Shown here: positions 44,033 through 54,037 of the stretch, piece by piece
Position numbering within the stretch: position 1 is the first letter of the stretch
Layout of the letters: each line of letters begins with the position of its first letter
NCBI RefSeq assembly: GCF_023746535.1
Contig: NZ_CP098747.1
Coordinates: 998,364 to 1,062,363, forward strand
DNA: 64,000 nucleotides
Direction: 5' to 3'
From: Sneathiella marina
Lineage (GTDB): Bacteria; Pseudomonadota; Alphaproteobacteria; Sneathiellales; Sneathiellaceae
Program-made: the position numbers and the translations under genes
Notes under the pieces: generated by a model
Seen by the model: only the letters and a program-made list of their open reading frames with translations
Database searches by the model: none
Told to the model about the DNA's origin: nothing

Positions 44033-45019
44033 TTAAGACATGGGATGCCGGAAATCGGCGGAGTATCGGCCTGTCACATGATGTTCTAGCTGTCGTTCAA
44101 TATCACCGAGCAAACTTGACGCGCCTATGCGGAACAGATCAGGTTGCAACCATGGCTTACCTAATTCTTCTTTCATCATGATCTGGTAGTTCAGGATATC
44201 TTTGGCCACGCTAATTCCACCTGCCGGCTTATACCCGACTTTATGCCCTGTCATATCCAGATATTGCCGGATCATACGGATCATGACCAGCGTTACGGGC
44301 AGTGTCGCATTTATGCTTTCTTTGCCGGTTGAGGTCTTGATGAAATCCGCGCCCGCCATCATGGCAACCAGGCTCGCTTTGGCCACATTTCGCAAGGTAA
44401 CAAGATCGCCAGTTCCCAGGATTGCTTTTAAATGCGCTTCCCCGCAAGCTGCGCGGAATGTCTTGACCTCGTCATAAAGAGCTTGCCAGTTTCCCGTTAA
44501 CACATGACCACGGGTTATCACAATATCGATTTCATTTGCACCAGCGGCAACAGACGCTTCGATTTCCTTAACCCGTAAGGAAAAGGGGCTGAGACCGGCT
44601 GGAAATCCGGTGGAAACAGCGGCAACAGGGATACCGGTGCCTTCAAGGGCTTCGACGGCCGTTTCGATCATACTATGATAGACGCAAACGGCACCCGTTG
44701 TGATATTCCGATTTTCCATGCCCAGAGCGCGGAGAATATCGGGGCGGACCGGTTGGCGTGCCTTAGCACATAAACGTTTAACCCGCCCTGCCGTATCATC
44801 ACCGTTAAGCGTTGTCAGATCCATGCAAGAGATCGCTTTCAGGAGCCAAGCAGCCTGGTGTTCTTTCTTGACACTACGGCGGCCCCCTAAGGTGCTGGCG
44901 CGGCGTTCGACGGCACTGAGGTTGATCCGGACATCTTCCAGTAAATCGAGACGCAGTGGCACACCGGCATTGCGCGCATGATCTTGGTTTGGCTTCTTCA
45001 GTTGACTAATCGTTGCCAT
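44033..45019 (-). CDS. deoC: Deoxyribose-phosphate aldolase
   Basis: This is a 328-residue class I aldolase. It cleaves 2-deoxyribose-5-phosphate to acetaldehyde and glyceraldehyde-3-phosphate. The Schiff-base Lys lies in GADFIKTSTGKES and the second lysine in HKVGYKPAGGI; both are hallmarks of DeoC. It is longer than the E. coli enzyme (259 residues) because of an N-terminal extension, as in other alphaproteobacteria. It overlaps the PNP gene by 14 bases, and the ALDH gene follows. Confidence 0.95.
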   Translation of the reverse strand: MATISQLKKPNQDHARNAGVPLRLDLLEDVRINLSAVERRASTLGGRRSVKKEHQAAWLLKAISCMDLTTLNGDDTAGRVKRLCAKARQPVRPDILRALGMENRNITTGAVCVYHSMIETAVEALEGTGIPVAAVSTGFPAGLSPFSLRVKEIEASVAAGANEIDIVITRGHVLTGNWQALYDEVKTFRAACGEAHLKAILGTGDLVTLRNVAKASLVAMMAGADFIKTSTGKESINATLPVTLVMIRMIRQYLDMTGHKVGYKPAGGISVAKDILNYQIMMKEELGKPWLQPDLFRIGASSLLGDIERQLEHHVTGRYSADFRHPMS

Positions 45020-45872
45020 TTTCCGTACTCCGCAAATGTGCCTTCAACAATTCACGTTTCAAAGTCTCCAGAAAAACAATCACAAGCTTTTCCAGATCTT
45101 CCGCTGCCAGTTTAGCACATTCCAGTGTTTGTTCGTGACTAAGCTTTGTTTTACTCATCCCTGCAACCAGGTTTGTAATGTTGGATATGGCGGCCACCCG
45201 CAGTCCACAATGACGTGCAACAAGAACTTCAGGCGTCGTTGACATACCGACAGCGTCAGCCCCCAGCGTTTTAAAAGCTTTGATTTCAGCTGGCGTTTCG
45301 AAATTTGGGCCGAGATAATGAAGATATACACCTTCGTGCAACTCGATTTTAAGTTCCTTTGCAACAGCGGCTAAATGCTCTCGCAATGTCGGGTCATACG
45401 CTTCTTCCATGGAGAAAAAACGAGGGCCGAATGCCGGATCATTTTCACCAACCAAGGGATTTAATCCAGTGAAGTTAATGTGGTCGCTTAGCATCATCAA
45501 GCTGCCCGGCCCCATTTTCTTGCGAAAACTCCCGGCAGCATTCGTGACAAGCAGGATTTCAATTCCGAGTATTTTCAGCATGCGAATAGGGATGGCGAGG
45601 TCTTTTGGATCAACACCTTCATAGTAATGAATGCGCCCTTGCATACAGATAACGGGCATGCCGCCCAGGCGCCCCAAAATCAATCTACCGGCATGTCCTT
45701 CAACAGTTGACTGCGGAAAATCCGGGATGTCCTGGTAGTTCAGATCTGCGACTATCTCAACTTTATCGGCCAGATCGCCAAGACCTGAGCCAAGAACTAT
45801 CCCGACACGGGGAACGAAGCCTTCTGCCGCCTCTTTAACAAAATCAGCGGCAGCATGTGGATCAAGTGTCAT
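45006..45872 (-). CDS. Purine-nucleoside phosphorylase (trimeric type)
   Basis: This is a 288-residue PNP-superfamily enzyme that phosphorolyses inosine, guanosine and their deoxy forms. Motifs are VLGSGLGDLAD (phosphate loop, about residue 27), LLVTNAAGSF (about 110), NFETPAEIKAF and DAVGMSTTPEVLVARH. The length and the GMST motif place it in the trimeric PunA/XapA type, not the hexameric DeoD type. It touches the ABC permease gene by one base and overlaps deoC by 14, in keeping with one transcript. Confidence 0.94.
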   Translation of the reverse strand: MTLDPHAAADFVKEAAEGFVPRVGIVLGSGLGDLADKVEIVADLNYQDIPDFPQSTVEGHAGRLILGRLGGMPVICMQGRIHYYEGVDPKDLAIPIRMLKILGIEILLVTNAAGSFRKKMGPGSLMMLSDHINFTGLNPLVGENDPAFGPRFFSMEEAYDPTLREHLAAVAKELKIELHEGVYLHYLGPNFETPAEIKAFKTLGADAVGMSTTPEVLVARHCGLRVAAISNITNLVAGMSKTKLSHEQTLECAKLAAEDLEKLVIVFLETLKRELLKAHLRSTENGND

Positions 45873-46843
45873 TATCTTTCCTTGATGTAAGGTTCACCAA
45901 TGGCTTTGGGTGGATGGGCTTTTCCAACGAAACCGGCGAGGAGCAAAACAGTTAGTATATATGGGAGCGCTTGTATGAATTGTACAGGGATAGTACCAAC
46001 AATCGGCAATTCAACGCCTTGCAGCCGCGCTTGCGCGGCATCGGTAAAGGCGAATAACAAGCAGGCAATAAGGGTCGGGACGGGCTTCCATTTGCCAAAA
46101 ATCAATGCTGCGAGCGCAAGATACCCTTTTCCCGCTGTCATGTCCCGGATAAATCCAGCACCATGGGCTGTAGACAAATATGTACCTGCAATACCACACA
46201 TAAAGCCCGTAACGGCGAGAGCTTTATACCGCATCAAATCCACTGATATTCCTGCGGTATCGACCGCATGCGGGTTTTCCCCAACGGCACGAACCCGTAA
46301 TCCAAAACGTGTTCGATAAAGTATCCAGGCGGTAATCGGGACTGCCGCCGCTGCCATATAAACGATGATATTATGGCCGGATATGAGTTCAGCATAAATA
46401 TAACCGATAACCGGGATATTTTGCGCAGCTTCCGCGAACGGTAACTCGATAGATCTAAATCTCGCGTCTCCGTTCAGGGAGGGGGTTTGTCCCCCCATTT
46501 TAAACCATGCGAATCCGAGTGTCGGGGCCAGGCCTGCGACGACAATATTAATGGCCATACCCGAGACGACCTGATTTCCTTTATGGGTGACACAGGCATA
46601 GGCATGCAGTGCCGATAGCATGAGCGACGTGAGAATACCTGCGCCCAATCCCACCCAAGCCGAACCTGAAACTGCAGCGACTGCCGCCGCGGCAAATGCG
46701 GCACCGAGCATTTTTCCTTCCAGACCGATATCGACCACACCCGCCCGTTCAGAAAACATACCGGCTAAGGCTGCAAGGACAAGCGGCGTTGCCACTCTTA
46801 ACGTTGCATCCAGCATCAATATGGTCAGTTGAAAGCTTTCCAT
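45872..46843 (-). CDS. Nucleoside ABC transporter permease (second subunit)
   Basis: This is a 323-residue polytopic membrane protein of the BPD_transp_2 family. About eight to nine hydrophobic segments are visible, with AGMFSERAGVVDIGLEGKMLGAAF near the N-terminus and the VGENPHAVDTAGI cytoplasmic loop that contacts the ATPase. Together with the upstream permease it forms the membrane channel of a BMP-type nucleoside importer. It is adjacent to the first permease with no spacing and overlaps the PNP start by one base. Confidence 0.92.
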   Translation of the reverse strand: MESFQLTILMLDATLRVATPLVLAALAGMFSERAGVVDIGLEGKMLGAAFAAAAVAAVSGSAWVGLGAGILTSLMLSALHAYACVTHKGNQVVSGMAINIVVAGLAPTLGFAWFKMGGQTPSLNGDARFRSIELPFAEAAQNIPVIGYIYAELISGHNIIVYMAAAAVPITAWILYRTRFGLRVRAVGENPHAVDTAGISVDLMRYKALAVTGFMCGIAGTYLSTAHGAGFIRDMTAGKGYLALAALIFGKWKPVPTLIACLLFAFTDAAQARLQGVELPIVGTIPVQFIQALPYILTVLLLAGFVGKAHPPKAIGEPYIKER

Positions 46844-47965
46844 TTATGGTGCCTCCACTATTTGTGGGCCAACAATGCGTCGATAAACAGCTTCAATTTT
46901 GGGTCTGAACATATGCTCCAACGCGCCAGAAAACAAAATGATGAGACCTTGGATGACCACGATCATTTCTTTATTGATGGATCGCATTTCGAACGCCAGT
47001 TCAGATCCACCTTGGTATAAAGCGCCAAACAACAATGCAGCTAAAAAGATACCTACGGGATGATTACGGCCCATGAGAGCAACGGCAATTCCAACGAAGC
47101 CATAGCCGCCCGTAAAATCCAAAATCAATCGGTGTTGAACGCCTTGAATTTCGTTTACACCAACAAACCCTGCTAGAGCCCCTGACAGCATCATTGCCAG
47201 AATAATATTTTTTGCCGGTGAAATTCCGGCATATCGAGCGGCCGTCTCATTTTGCCCAACGACACGAATTTCGTATCCCCAGCGTGTATGCCAGACGAAA
47301 AAATAAAAACAGGCACTCAAAATCAAAGCATAAATAAACGAAAGATTAAGAGGCGTTTTAGGCATTGTCAGATATTCATGGAAGAAGGGAAGCCATGTCG
47401 TCTCGGCAAACTCCCTGCTTTCCGGTGACTGGCCATTTGGGTCAATGAGGACTTCCACCAGTAGATATGTGGCCAACGCCGCCGCGATGAAGTTGAACAT
47501 GATTGTCGTTATGACAATATGGCTACCACGCTTGGCCTGAAGGTAAGCGGGAATATATGCCCAACCGGCGCCAAAAATTGCGGCTGCAATCATAGCCATC
47601 GGTATGATCAGCCAAATTGGCAGCCAGTCAAAGTAAAGGGCAATTAATCCGACACCCAAGCCACCAAGAATTGCCTGGCCTTCAGCTCCAATGTTAAATA
47701 ATCCGCAATGGAATGCGATCGCGACAGCTAGTCCTGTGAAAATAAAATTCGTTGTATAATACAGGGTATATCCAATGGCTTCCGGGTACCCAAAAGCACC
47801 ATAGAAAAGGACCTCCAAAGCCTTAATGGGATCATCGCCAATTATAATTATGACAATGCCTGATATGAGGAATGCAGCGATCAGATTAACAATGGGTACA
47901 ACAGCATAATTTATCCAACCAGGAATCTTTGCAGGTGTGCCAAATTTTATCTTTGCTTCTGCCAT
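46844..47965 (-). CDS. Nucleoside ABC transporter permease (first subunit)
   Basis: This is a 373-residue membrane protein with about ten hydrophobic segments, also of the BPD_transp_2 family. The GLFNIGAEGQAILGGLGVG motif (about residue 90) and the VVGQNETAARYAGI loop are typical of the permeases of BMP-linked nucleoside or basic-lipoprotein ABC systems. It differs from the second permease in length and sequence, as expected for a heterodimer. The start codon overlaps the ATPase stop by one base. Confidence 0.92.
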   Translation of the reverse strand: MAEAKIKFGTPAKIPGWINYAVVPIVNLIAAFLISGIVIIIIGDDPIKALEVLFYGAFGYPEAIGYTLYYTTNFIFTGLAVAIAFHCGLFNIGAEGQAILGGLGVGLIALYFDWLPIWLIIPMAMIAAAIFGAGWAYIPAYLQAKRGSHIVITTIMFNFIAAALATYLLVEVLIDPNGQSPESREFAETTWLPFFHEYLTMPKTPLNLSFIYALILSACFYFFVWHTRWGYEIRVVGQNETAARYAGISPAKNIILAMMLSGALAGFVGVNEIQGVQHRLILDFTGGYGFVGIAVALMGRNHPVGIFLAALLFGALYQGGSELAFEMRSINKEMIVVIQGLIILFSGALEHMFRPKIEAVYRRIVGPQIVEAP

Positions 47966-49518
47966 TAGGGTGCTGCCTTGTCTAAAGCGTCCGTATCACG
48001 GATACCGGCCATCATCAGACCCAGCTTGGTTTCTGTGGCGTCTTTTGAATCGATCACACCAACGACTTCGCCATCAAACATCACGGCAATTCGATCAGCA
48101 ATGGACATCACTTCATCAATTTCGACGGAAACAACCAGGATGGCCTTTCGGGCATCCCGCATTTTTATAAGCTGGTTATGGATAAATTCAATCGCACCAA
48201 TGTCAACGCCTCGTGTCGGCTGGCCAACGAGGAGCACGTCAGGGTCCTGCTCCATTTCCCGCGCTAGAACCAGCTTCTGTTGATTGCCGCCGGAAAACCC
48301 CGATACCTTTAACATCGGATCGGTCGGGCGTACGTCAAACTTTTCAATATATGTTTCGCAAGCATTGATCATAGCTCTTTGATCAAGTCGCAAACCATTA
48401 TTGTATTCTGGACTATCCTGATATCCCAAAATTGTACATTCATTTGCGCTGAAGGAGAGCACCAGACCAGAGCGGTGGCGATCTTCGGGAACATGCCCCA
48501 AACCAATTTTTCGCAGATTTCGGGCAGTGAATTTTTGCGAACCGCACATTTCCTGGCCTTTATATCGAATGCTGCCGGAAGCTGGTGCAAGAATCCCGCC
48601 CAGCACTTCAAGAAGCTCAGATTGGCCGTTACCGGAGACACCGGCTATTCCTAATATTTCACCAGCCTTTACATCCAGACTTACGTCCCGAAGGCGGCCA
48701 ACGCCATCTGCGTCAATATAATTCAGATTTTTAATCTCTAATAATGTCTCAGTGGGTGTCGCAGGTTCTTTTTCCACATGGAGCAATACAGAACGACCAA
48801 CCATGAGTTCGGCAAGTTGCTCCCGGTTTGTGTTAGCCGTCTCTACATGGGCAACCATTTCGCCACGCCGCATAACAGAAACGGCATCTGTGATCGCCAT
48901 AATCTCCCGTAATTTATGAGTGATCAATATGACAGTTTTGCCTTGATCGCGGAGGATATCGAGAATACGGAAAAGGTGATCGGCTTCTTGTGGAGTGAGT
49001 ACACCGGTGGGCTCGTCCAGTATCAATATTTCAGCACCTCTGTAGAGGGCTTTCAATATTTCAACACGCTGTCTGAGGCCAACCGGCAAATCTCCGACAA
49101 TCGCATCGACATTTACATCCAGTGCATATTCCTTTTCCAGGCGCTCTAGCTCAATGCGGGCCTTGGATAGACCATCGGCAAGCTTAAATCCGCCTTCGAC
49201 GCCAAGTATGACGTTTTCTAAAACAGAGAAGGTGTCAACAAGCATAAAGTGCTGATGCACCATACCGATACCAGCAGCGATTGAGCTTTGCGGATTGTCG
49301 ATGTCGCAAAGGTTTCCGTTAACAAAAATCTCGCCGCTATCCGCTTGATAAAAGCCATACACGATACTCATCAATGTGGACTTCCCAGCCCCATTTTCAC
49401 CAATGATGCCGTGAATGGATCCCCGGTTCACAGATAAGGTAATATCCTTATTCGCGTGAACCGGGCCAAACCGTTTATTGATACGACGTAACTCGAGCGC
49501 CGGAGCCTCTATTGTCAT
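47965..49518 (-). CDS. Nucleoside ABC transporter ATP-binding protein (tandem ATPase)
   Basis: The product is 517 residues with two ABC ATPase domains, as in sugar and nucleoside importers. Domain one has Walker A GENGAGKST (about residue 39) and Walker B LILDEPTGVL. Domain two carries GVSGNGQSELL (a diverged Walker A), signature SGGNQQK and the RGVDIGA motif. It drives uptake through the two permeases downstream. It is preceded by the binding-protein gene with 11 bases between. Confidence 0.94.
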   Translation of the reverse strand: MTIEAPALELRRINKRFGPVHANKDITLSVNRGSIHGIIGENGAGKSTLMSIVYGFYQADSGEIFVNGNLCDIDNPQSSIAAGIGMVHQHFMLVDTFSVLENVILGVEGGFKLADGLSKARIELERLEKEYALDVNVDAIVGDLPVGLRQRVEILKALYRGAEILILDEPTGVLTPQEADHLFRILDILRDQGKTVILITHKLREIMAITDAVSVMRRGEMVAHVETANTNREQLAELMVGRSVLLHVEKEPATPTETLLEIKNLNYIDADGVGRLRDVSLDVKAGEILGIAGVSGNGQSELLEVLGGILAPASGSIRYKGQEMCGSQKFTARNLRKIGLGHVPEDRHRSGLVLSFSANECTILGYQDSPEYNNGLRLDQRAMINACETYIEKFDVRPTDPMLKVSGFSGGNQQKLVLAREMEQDPDVLLVGQPTRGVDIGAIEFIHNQLIKMRDARKAILVVSVEIDEVMSIADRIAVMFDGEVVGVIDSKDATETKLGLMMAGIRDTDALDKAAP

Positions 49519-49529
49519 AACGACTTGAG

Positions 49530-50516
49530 TTACCTGTCCATATAATTGGTAACTTTAATTTTTCCTGAAATGATATCAGCTTTCGCCTTATCCATAGCCG
49601 CAATCATTTCAGGGGTAAGGATATCTTTGTTCCATTTATCGACTGAGAAACCAACGCCATCCTCTTTCAGGCCCAGGACTTTAATACCCGGTTCCCAAGT
49701 ACCGTTTTTAGCTGCAGTGAAGGTATCGTAAACGGCAACATCAACACGTTTCAGCATGGACGTTAGCATGGTGCCCGGCTGTAAATGGTCCTGATTACTG
49801 TCTACGCCAATGGCGTATTTTTTCGCGTCCGCAGCGGATTGATAAACCCCGATACCCGTGCCACCGGCTGCGGCAAAAACAACGTCCGCCCCGCGATCAA
49901 ATTGACTTCTGGCAAGTTCACCGCCCTTAGTCGGGTCATTCCAGGCTGCAGGCGTGGTACCTGTCATGTTTTCGATAACTTCAGCGTTCGGGTTTGCGTA
50001 CATAACGCCTTCTTTATAGCCAAGGGCAAATTTCCGAATCAAAGGAATATCCATTCCGCCAACAAAACCTACTTTTCCGGTTTTGCTGGCCATTGCTGCT
50101 GCAATCCCAACAAGAAACGAACCCTGTTCCTCACGGAATACAATTGATTGCACATTCGGCAAATCGACAACCATGTCAATGATTGTAAATTTTGTATCCG
50201 GATTTTCTTTAGCGGCTTTTTCAACAGCTGAAGCTTGCGCGAAGCCCATTGCAATAACGATGCTTGCATCTTTGCGAGCCATGCGTTTAGCTGCCTGTTC
50301 ACGTTGGGAAACTTGAGTTACCTCAAATTCCATGTAATCAACGCCGGTATCTTTCTTAAATTTTTCAGCGCCATTATAAGCTGCTTCGTTGAATGATTTG
50401 TCAAATTTACCACCCATATCAAAGACGATGGCAGGTTTGAAGTCATCGGCCTGAACAAAACTGCTCACGGTCAATGCGCTGGCCGCCAAAAGGCCAAGTG
50501 CAATTTTTTTGATCAT
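49530..50516 (-). CDS. BMP-family nucleoside-binding periplasmic protein
   Basis: I place the start at ATG 50516 (328 residues) because GGGAG lies nine bases upstream and it gives a clean signal peptide (MIKKIALGLL to VQA-DD); a frame from 50543 is longer. The mature protein matches the BMP/PnrA family (PAIVFDMGGKFDKSFNEAAY, IVFREEQGSFLVGIAAAM, ADVVFAAAGGTGIGVYQ). There is no lipobox Cys, so it is soluble rather than lipid-anchored. It captures nucleosides for the ABC importer and is the first gene of the leftward operon. Confidence 0.93.
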   Translation of the reverse strand: MIKKIALGLLAASALTVSSFVQADDFKPAIVFDMGGKFDKSFNEAAYNGAEKFKKDTGVDYMEFEVTQVSQREQAAKRMARKDASIVIAMGFAQASAVEKAAKENPDTKFTIIDMVVDLPNVQSIVFREEQGSFLVGIAAAMASKTGKVGFVGGMDIPLIRKFALGYKEGVMYANPNAEVIENMTGTTPAAWNDPTKGGELARSQFDRGADVVFAAAGGTGIGVYQSAADAKKYAIGVDSNQDHLQPGTMLTSMLKRVDVAVYDTFTAAKNGTWEPGIKVLGLKEDGVGFSVDKWNKDILTPEMIAAMDKAKADIISGKIKVTNYMDR

Positions 50517-50727
50517 GTCATTAAACTCCCTGTTGTTAGACATTGCGCTATTGAAAACATAGGACGCTTACTCTATCCAAACCAAATACTGGCCAGTTGG
50601 TCAAGTTTTACTGTTCGTGCCACAGCATATTTTACCCAAAAATTCATTTCCTTTGAACATAACCGTGAAATTCCAGTGAAATTGGCATATGCTGGCATCA
50701 AGCCAGCTAGTTAACAGGAGAAAATAC

Positions 50728-50946
50728 ATGCCTTCAGCGAGCGAAAATGCACGTGATTTGGATGCTCTCGTCGCAGATTCGATGTCCGGTAAAACTGGAT
50801 TTGCGAATACCAAAAAACTTCAATCAATGGGTATCGAGGGTTATAAAAAGTGGAAGCAGGGAAAATGCGCGGAAGATGCCATTAAAACCAACGACCCACG
50901 AAAACGTAAACGGGCTGCAAGAAAAACTCAAAAATCGGAATCGTAA
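50728..50946 (+). CDS. Small basic protein (72 aa), unrecognised
   Basis: From ATG 50728 (AGGAG seven bases upstream) the product is 72 residues. It starts PSASENARDLDALV, has a helix-like centre (NTKKLQSMGIEGYKKWK) and ends in a very basic tail (DPRKRKRAARKTQKSES). It has no membrane segment or signal. The ribosome site is strong, so I think it is real. It is divergent from the nucleoside operon (about 211 bases between starts) and about 100 bases ahead of upp. Function unknown; nucleic-acid binding is possible from the tail. Confidence 0.65.
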   Translation: MPSASENARDLDALVADSMSGKTGFANTKKLQSMGIEGYKKWKQGKCAEDAIKTNDPRKRKRAARKTQKSES

Positions 50947-51046
50947 TCCAGCTGGTTTTCGAATAACATTTTGTTCGGCAATTTTCTGCTCTTCGCAACA
51001 TGCTCGTCATTTATGATGTCTCTTTATTTTAAGGTACTAAAGTCTC

Positions 51047-51697
51047 ATGGCCATCGATCCTCGGTTCCCAAATCTTCATATTCTCGACCATCCGCTAATT
51101 GTTCACAAACTGAGCCATATGCGTAACAAATCCACTTCGACCAAAACATTCAGACAGTTGTTAAAAGAGATAGCTTTGTTAATGGGGTATGAAATTACCC
51201 GTCATCTGCCAACAAAATCTGAAGACATAGAAACACCTATCTGCCCGATGTCGGCAACTGTCCTATCTGGTAAAAAGACAGCTATCGTTCCCATATTAAG
51301 AGCTGGCCTGGGCATGGCAGATGGTTTGGCGGAATTGATGCCTTCTGCACGTGTAGGGCATATTGGCATGTATCGGGATCCGGAGACAAAGCGGCCAGTT
51401 GAATATCTCAGGAAATTACCATCAGCCAAGGATCGGCTTTACATCCTTGTGGATCCTATGCTCGCGACTGGATATTCTGCAGCGGCCGGAGTAGATGTCT
51501 TGCTTGACCATGGTGTCGCAGAAGAGAATATCAGTTTTCTGGCGTTGGTCGCGGCTCCCGAAGGCGTACAGGTTATGCTGGACTTACATCCAAAGGTAAA
51601 TGTCTATGTGGCCGGGCTGGATCAAAAGTTGAATGAGCATGCATATATTGTTCCGGGCTTGGGTGACGCCGGAGATAGATTGTATGGAACGCTATAG
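51047..51697 (+). CDS. upp: Uracil phosphoribosyltransferase
   Basis: This is a 216-residue enzyme that makes UMP from uracil and PRPP. The PRPP-binding motif lies in [17 protein letters not shown] (about residue 137), preceded by [19 protein letters not shown] and [14 protein letters not shown]; all are specific to Upp. It has a strong rho-independent terminator right after it. It stands outside the nucleoside operon but uses uracil released there or taken up from outside. Confidence 0.96.
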   Translation: MAIDPRFPNLHILDHPLIVHKLSHMRNKSTSTKTFRQLLKEIALLMGYEITRHLPTKSEDIETPICPMSATVLSGKKTAIVPILRAGLGMADGLAELMPSARVGHIGMYRDPETKRPVEYLRKLPSAKDRLYILVDPMLATGYSAAAGVDVLLDHGVAEENISFLALVAAPEGVQVMLDLHPKVNVYVAGLDQKLNEHAYIVPGLGDAGDRLYGTL

Positions 51698-51717
51698 CTA
51701 TTCAAAGACTAGTCAAT

Positions 51718-51749
51718 AAAAAAGCCCTGAACTGGTCAGGGCTTTTTTT
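51718..51749 (+). terminator. Rho-independent terminator of upp
   Basis: AAAAAAGCCCTGA and TCAGGGCTTTTTT form a GC-rich stem of at least seven pairs with a short ACTGG loop, followed by a run of T. The A tract on the other side means it could also act on the minus strand. It starts about 20 bases after the upp stop codon. Confidence 0.92.
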
Positions 51750-52030
51750 GTGGGAGACTGGCTAAAGCCTCATACTTGGCCGCGTCTGTTATTACGGTCA
51801 GTGACATCCATGACAGGGCTTTGTGGCATTTTGAGGGCTTTGGTATATCTCCACAACCGCTTCAAAAGCACGTATGAACTGCGTTAAAAGACTATATCTA
51901 TATCTAACCATGTTCTTTCCCTTTATCTCTATCCTGTTTAAAGACTATAGGAGAAAATATTGTCAAACCCAAGGAAGTCAGGTGTGCGCATTGTCACAAG
52001 AATGCACTAATATAAGTGCGAAGTCGGTCT
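51750..52030. other. Intergenic stretch between upp terminator and hemF
   Basis: The upp-hemF gap is 333 bases, and this is the part beyond the terminator. A 19 to 33-codon frame on the minus strand (51770-51871) has no ribosome site; I do not call it. A plus frame across the hemF end looks like a shadow. No other structure is apparent. Confidence 0.5.
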
Positions 52031-52882
52031 TTAAGGCCATTTTACCTCAGGTGGTAGTGACATCAGGATTGCTTCTGTATGGCCTCCGGTTTTTAGTCCG
52101 AATGTCGTTCCGCGGTCATAGAGCAGGTTAAACTCTGCATAGCGCCCTCTTCGGATTAATTGATGTTCACGCTGTTCCGCGGTCCAGTTCTTGTTGAAAT
52201 GCTCAGCGACGATCTTTGGGTAAACATCACGAAAAGCCCGGCCAATATCTTGTGTGAAAGCAAAATCTGCATCCCAATCGGTGTCGAGCTTGTCATAGAA
52301 AATACCCCCGACGCCGCGCGCCTCTTCCCTGTGAGGCAAATAGAAATATTCATCGCACCATTTTTTAAACCGCGGATAGTACGAGCTGTCGTGCGCGTCA
52401 CATGCCGATTTAAGAGCTCCGTGAAACGTTTGCGTATCCGAATCATTCGGAAACATTGGTGTCAAATCTGCACCGCCGCCAAACCATGACTTTTCAGTTA
52501 CGATATGTCTTGTATTCATATGCACAGCGGGAACCAATGGTGACTGCATATGCGCAACCAGCGATATGCCAGCCGCCCAAAAGTTCCCGTTATTTTCTGT
52601 CCCCGGGATAGAGCGTCTGAATTCTTCGGAAAACTGACCGTGAACTACTGAAATATTGACACCAACTTTTTCGAAAACGCGTCCTTTCATCACGGACATT
52701 TCACCGCCACCGCCGCCGGGCCTGTCCCATTTCGTAACTTTGAAACGTCCTGCAGGTTGATCGGAATTCCTGCCGGTTAGCTCGTCTTCCAATAACTCAA
52801 AGCTATCTCTGATCTGATCTCGTAAAGTACGAAACCAATCTGTAGCCGCCTTTTTCCTTAAATCAGTTATATTTTCTGTCAT
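52031..52882 (-). CDS. hemF: Oxygen-dependent coproporphyrinogen III oxidase
   Basis: This is a 283-residue HemF. It decarboxylates two propionates of coproporphyrinogen III to vinyl groups with O2, in the cytosol, in heme synthesis. Family blocks are [42 protein letters not shown] and [13 protein letters not shown], and near the C-terminus [14 protein letters not shown]. The length is slightly below E. coli HemF (299). Its use of oxygen matches the aerobic respiratory genes nearby. The start overlaps the trmL end by four bases (ATGA). Confidence 0.96.
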   Translation of the reverse strand: MTENITDLRKKAATDWFRTLRDQIRDSFELLEDELTGRNSDQPAGRFKVTKWDRPGGGGGEMSVMKGRVFEKVGVNISVVHGQFSEEFRRSIPGTENNGNFWAAGISLVAHMQSPLVPAVHMNTRHIVTEKSWFGGGADLTPMFPNDSDTQTFHGALKSACDAHDSSYYPRFKKWCDEYFYLPHREEARGVGGIFYDKLDTDWDADFAFTQDIGRAFRDVYPKIVAEHFNKNWTAEQREHQLIRRGRYAEFNLLYDRGTTFGLKTGGHTEAILMSLPPEVKWP

Positions 52883-53349
52883 TGAGCACCATCGGGAGAG
52901 GGGGGGAATTGTTCGGTTTGGCGTAATCCTTCACCAAGAACCATAGCTGCCGCAATGGCAACATTTATCGATCGCATGCCGGCGGCCATGGGAATCACTA
53001 CTCTATGGTCGGCGCTTTCATGAATTTCCCTTGGAACGCCCGCACTTTCCTGACCTAAAAGTAAAATATCCGAATCTCTAAATGAGAAATCTGAATATGG
53101 TGAAGCGCTTTTTGTTGATAAAAGAATAATTCGCTGATCACTGAGGGAGTTGGTGAATTTTTCCCAAGACGTATGGCGTGTGACGTCAACGGCGTCTGCA
53201 TAATCCATGACAGAGCGCCGTAAGTCTTTCGCGCCGAACGGGAAACCGCAGGGTTCAATTATGTCAACGGGTACACCCAAACATGCCCCTAATCGAAGCA
53301 ATGTTCCTACATTTGGGGCAATATCTGGTTGGTAAAGTGCAAGTCTCAT
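52879..53349 (-). CDS. trmL: tRNA (cytidine/uridine-2'-O-)-methyltransferase TrmL
   Basis: From ATG 53349 (AAGGA four bases upstream) the product is 156 residues, the normal length of TrmL. It starts [15 protein letters not shown]. The SPOUT knot motifs are [14 protein letters not shown] and the C-terminal [22 protein letters not shown]. It methylates the 2'-O of the wobble base of tRNA-Leu isoacceptors in E. coli. A longer frame reading to 53379 has no ribosome site. It is in an operon-like overlap with hemF and divergent from the bc1 operon. Confidence 0.93.
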   Translation of the reverse strand: MRLALYQPDIAPNVGTLLRLGACLGVPVDIIEPCGFPFGAKDLRRSVMDYADAVDVTRHTSWEKFTNSLSDQRIILLSTKSASPYSDFSFRDSDILLLGQESAGVPREIHESADHRVVIPMAAGMRSINVAIAAAMVLGEGLRQTEQFPPSPDGAQ

Positions 53350-53499
53350 GGCGTCCTTGTAATGGCAGCAAAGTAACAAATACAGAAAAAACCGCGGTTT
53401 ATTGTCGCAAAGGTCACGTTCGGGCTGGACATATTGCCATTATGATGACAAAAAGCGGTCGCTACACAATTATTTTTAAGAAGTTTCGGGGACGACTAA

Positions 53500-54027
53500 A
53501 TGACCACTACCACCCCTGTAGAAGAAGACGGCGTTACACGCCGCGATTTTCTATATGTCGCCGCAGGCGGCCTGGGCGCTGTTGGAGCTGCAGCTGCAAT
53601 ATGGCCTTTCATCTCGCAAATGAATCCGTCAGCTGATGTTCTGGCACTTTCTTCGACGGAAGTCGATCTGGAAGGAATTGAAATCGGATCCGAAATTACG
53701 ACTGTTTGGCAGGGAAAGCCGGTATTCGTACGGCACCGGACAGAAGGTGAAATAGAAAAAGCGGATGATGTCGTGGTCGCCGATCTTCCTGATCCCGAGC
53801 CAGACGCAGATCGCGTTATTAAGCCGGAATGGCTTATTATGGTGGGTATTTGTACGCATCTTGGATGTGTCCCGCTAAAAGAACAAGGGGATTACAGCGG
53901 ATGGTTCTGTCCGTGTCATGGTTCGCATTATGATACGTCTGGACGTATCCGGAAGGGGCCGGCACCAAAGAATCTTGTCATACCGCCGTATGAATTCCTC
54001 GACGATACCAACATCAAGATCGGGTAG
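53500..54027 (+). CDS. petA: Ubiquinol-cytochrome c reductase iron-sulfur subunit (Rieske)
   Basis: This is a 175-residue Rieske protein. A twin-arginine signal/anchor ([17 protein letters not shown]) lies at about residues 10-28. The 2Fe-2S cluster motifs are CTHLGC (about 130) and CPCHGSHYD (about 150). It accepts electrons from ubiquinol and passes them to cytochrome c1 in the periplasmic part of complex III. The gene is the first of the petABC run and sits 10 bases ahead of cytochrome b. Confidence 0.97.
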   Translation: MTTTTPVEEDGVTRRDFLYVAAGGLGAVGAAAAIWPFISQMNPSADVLALSSTEVDLEGIEIGSEITTVWQGKPVFVRHRTEGEIEKADDVVVADLPDPEPDADRVIKPEWLIMVGICTHLGCVPLKEQGDYSGWFCPCHGSHYDTSGRIRKGPAPKNLVIPPYEFLDDTNIKIG

Positions 54028-54037
54028 GGGGCTCCTG

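Noticed and set aside
51770-51871. A short minus-strand frame (19-33 codons) with Asn/Arg-rich end between upp and hemF
   Set aside because: No ribosome site precedes either possible start, and I recognise no similarity. It is too short to call.
51874-52131. An 85-codon plus frame overlapping the hemF 3' end
   Set aside because: It overlaps the conserved end of hemF on the other strand, has no ribosome site, and its hydrophobic start looks random.
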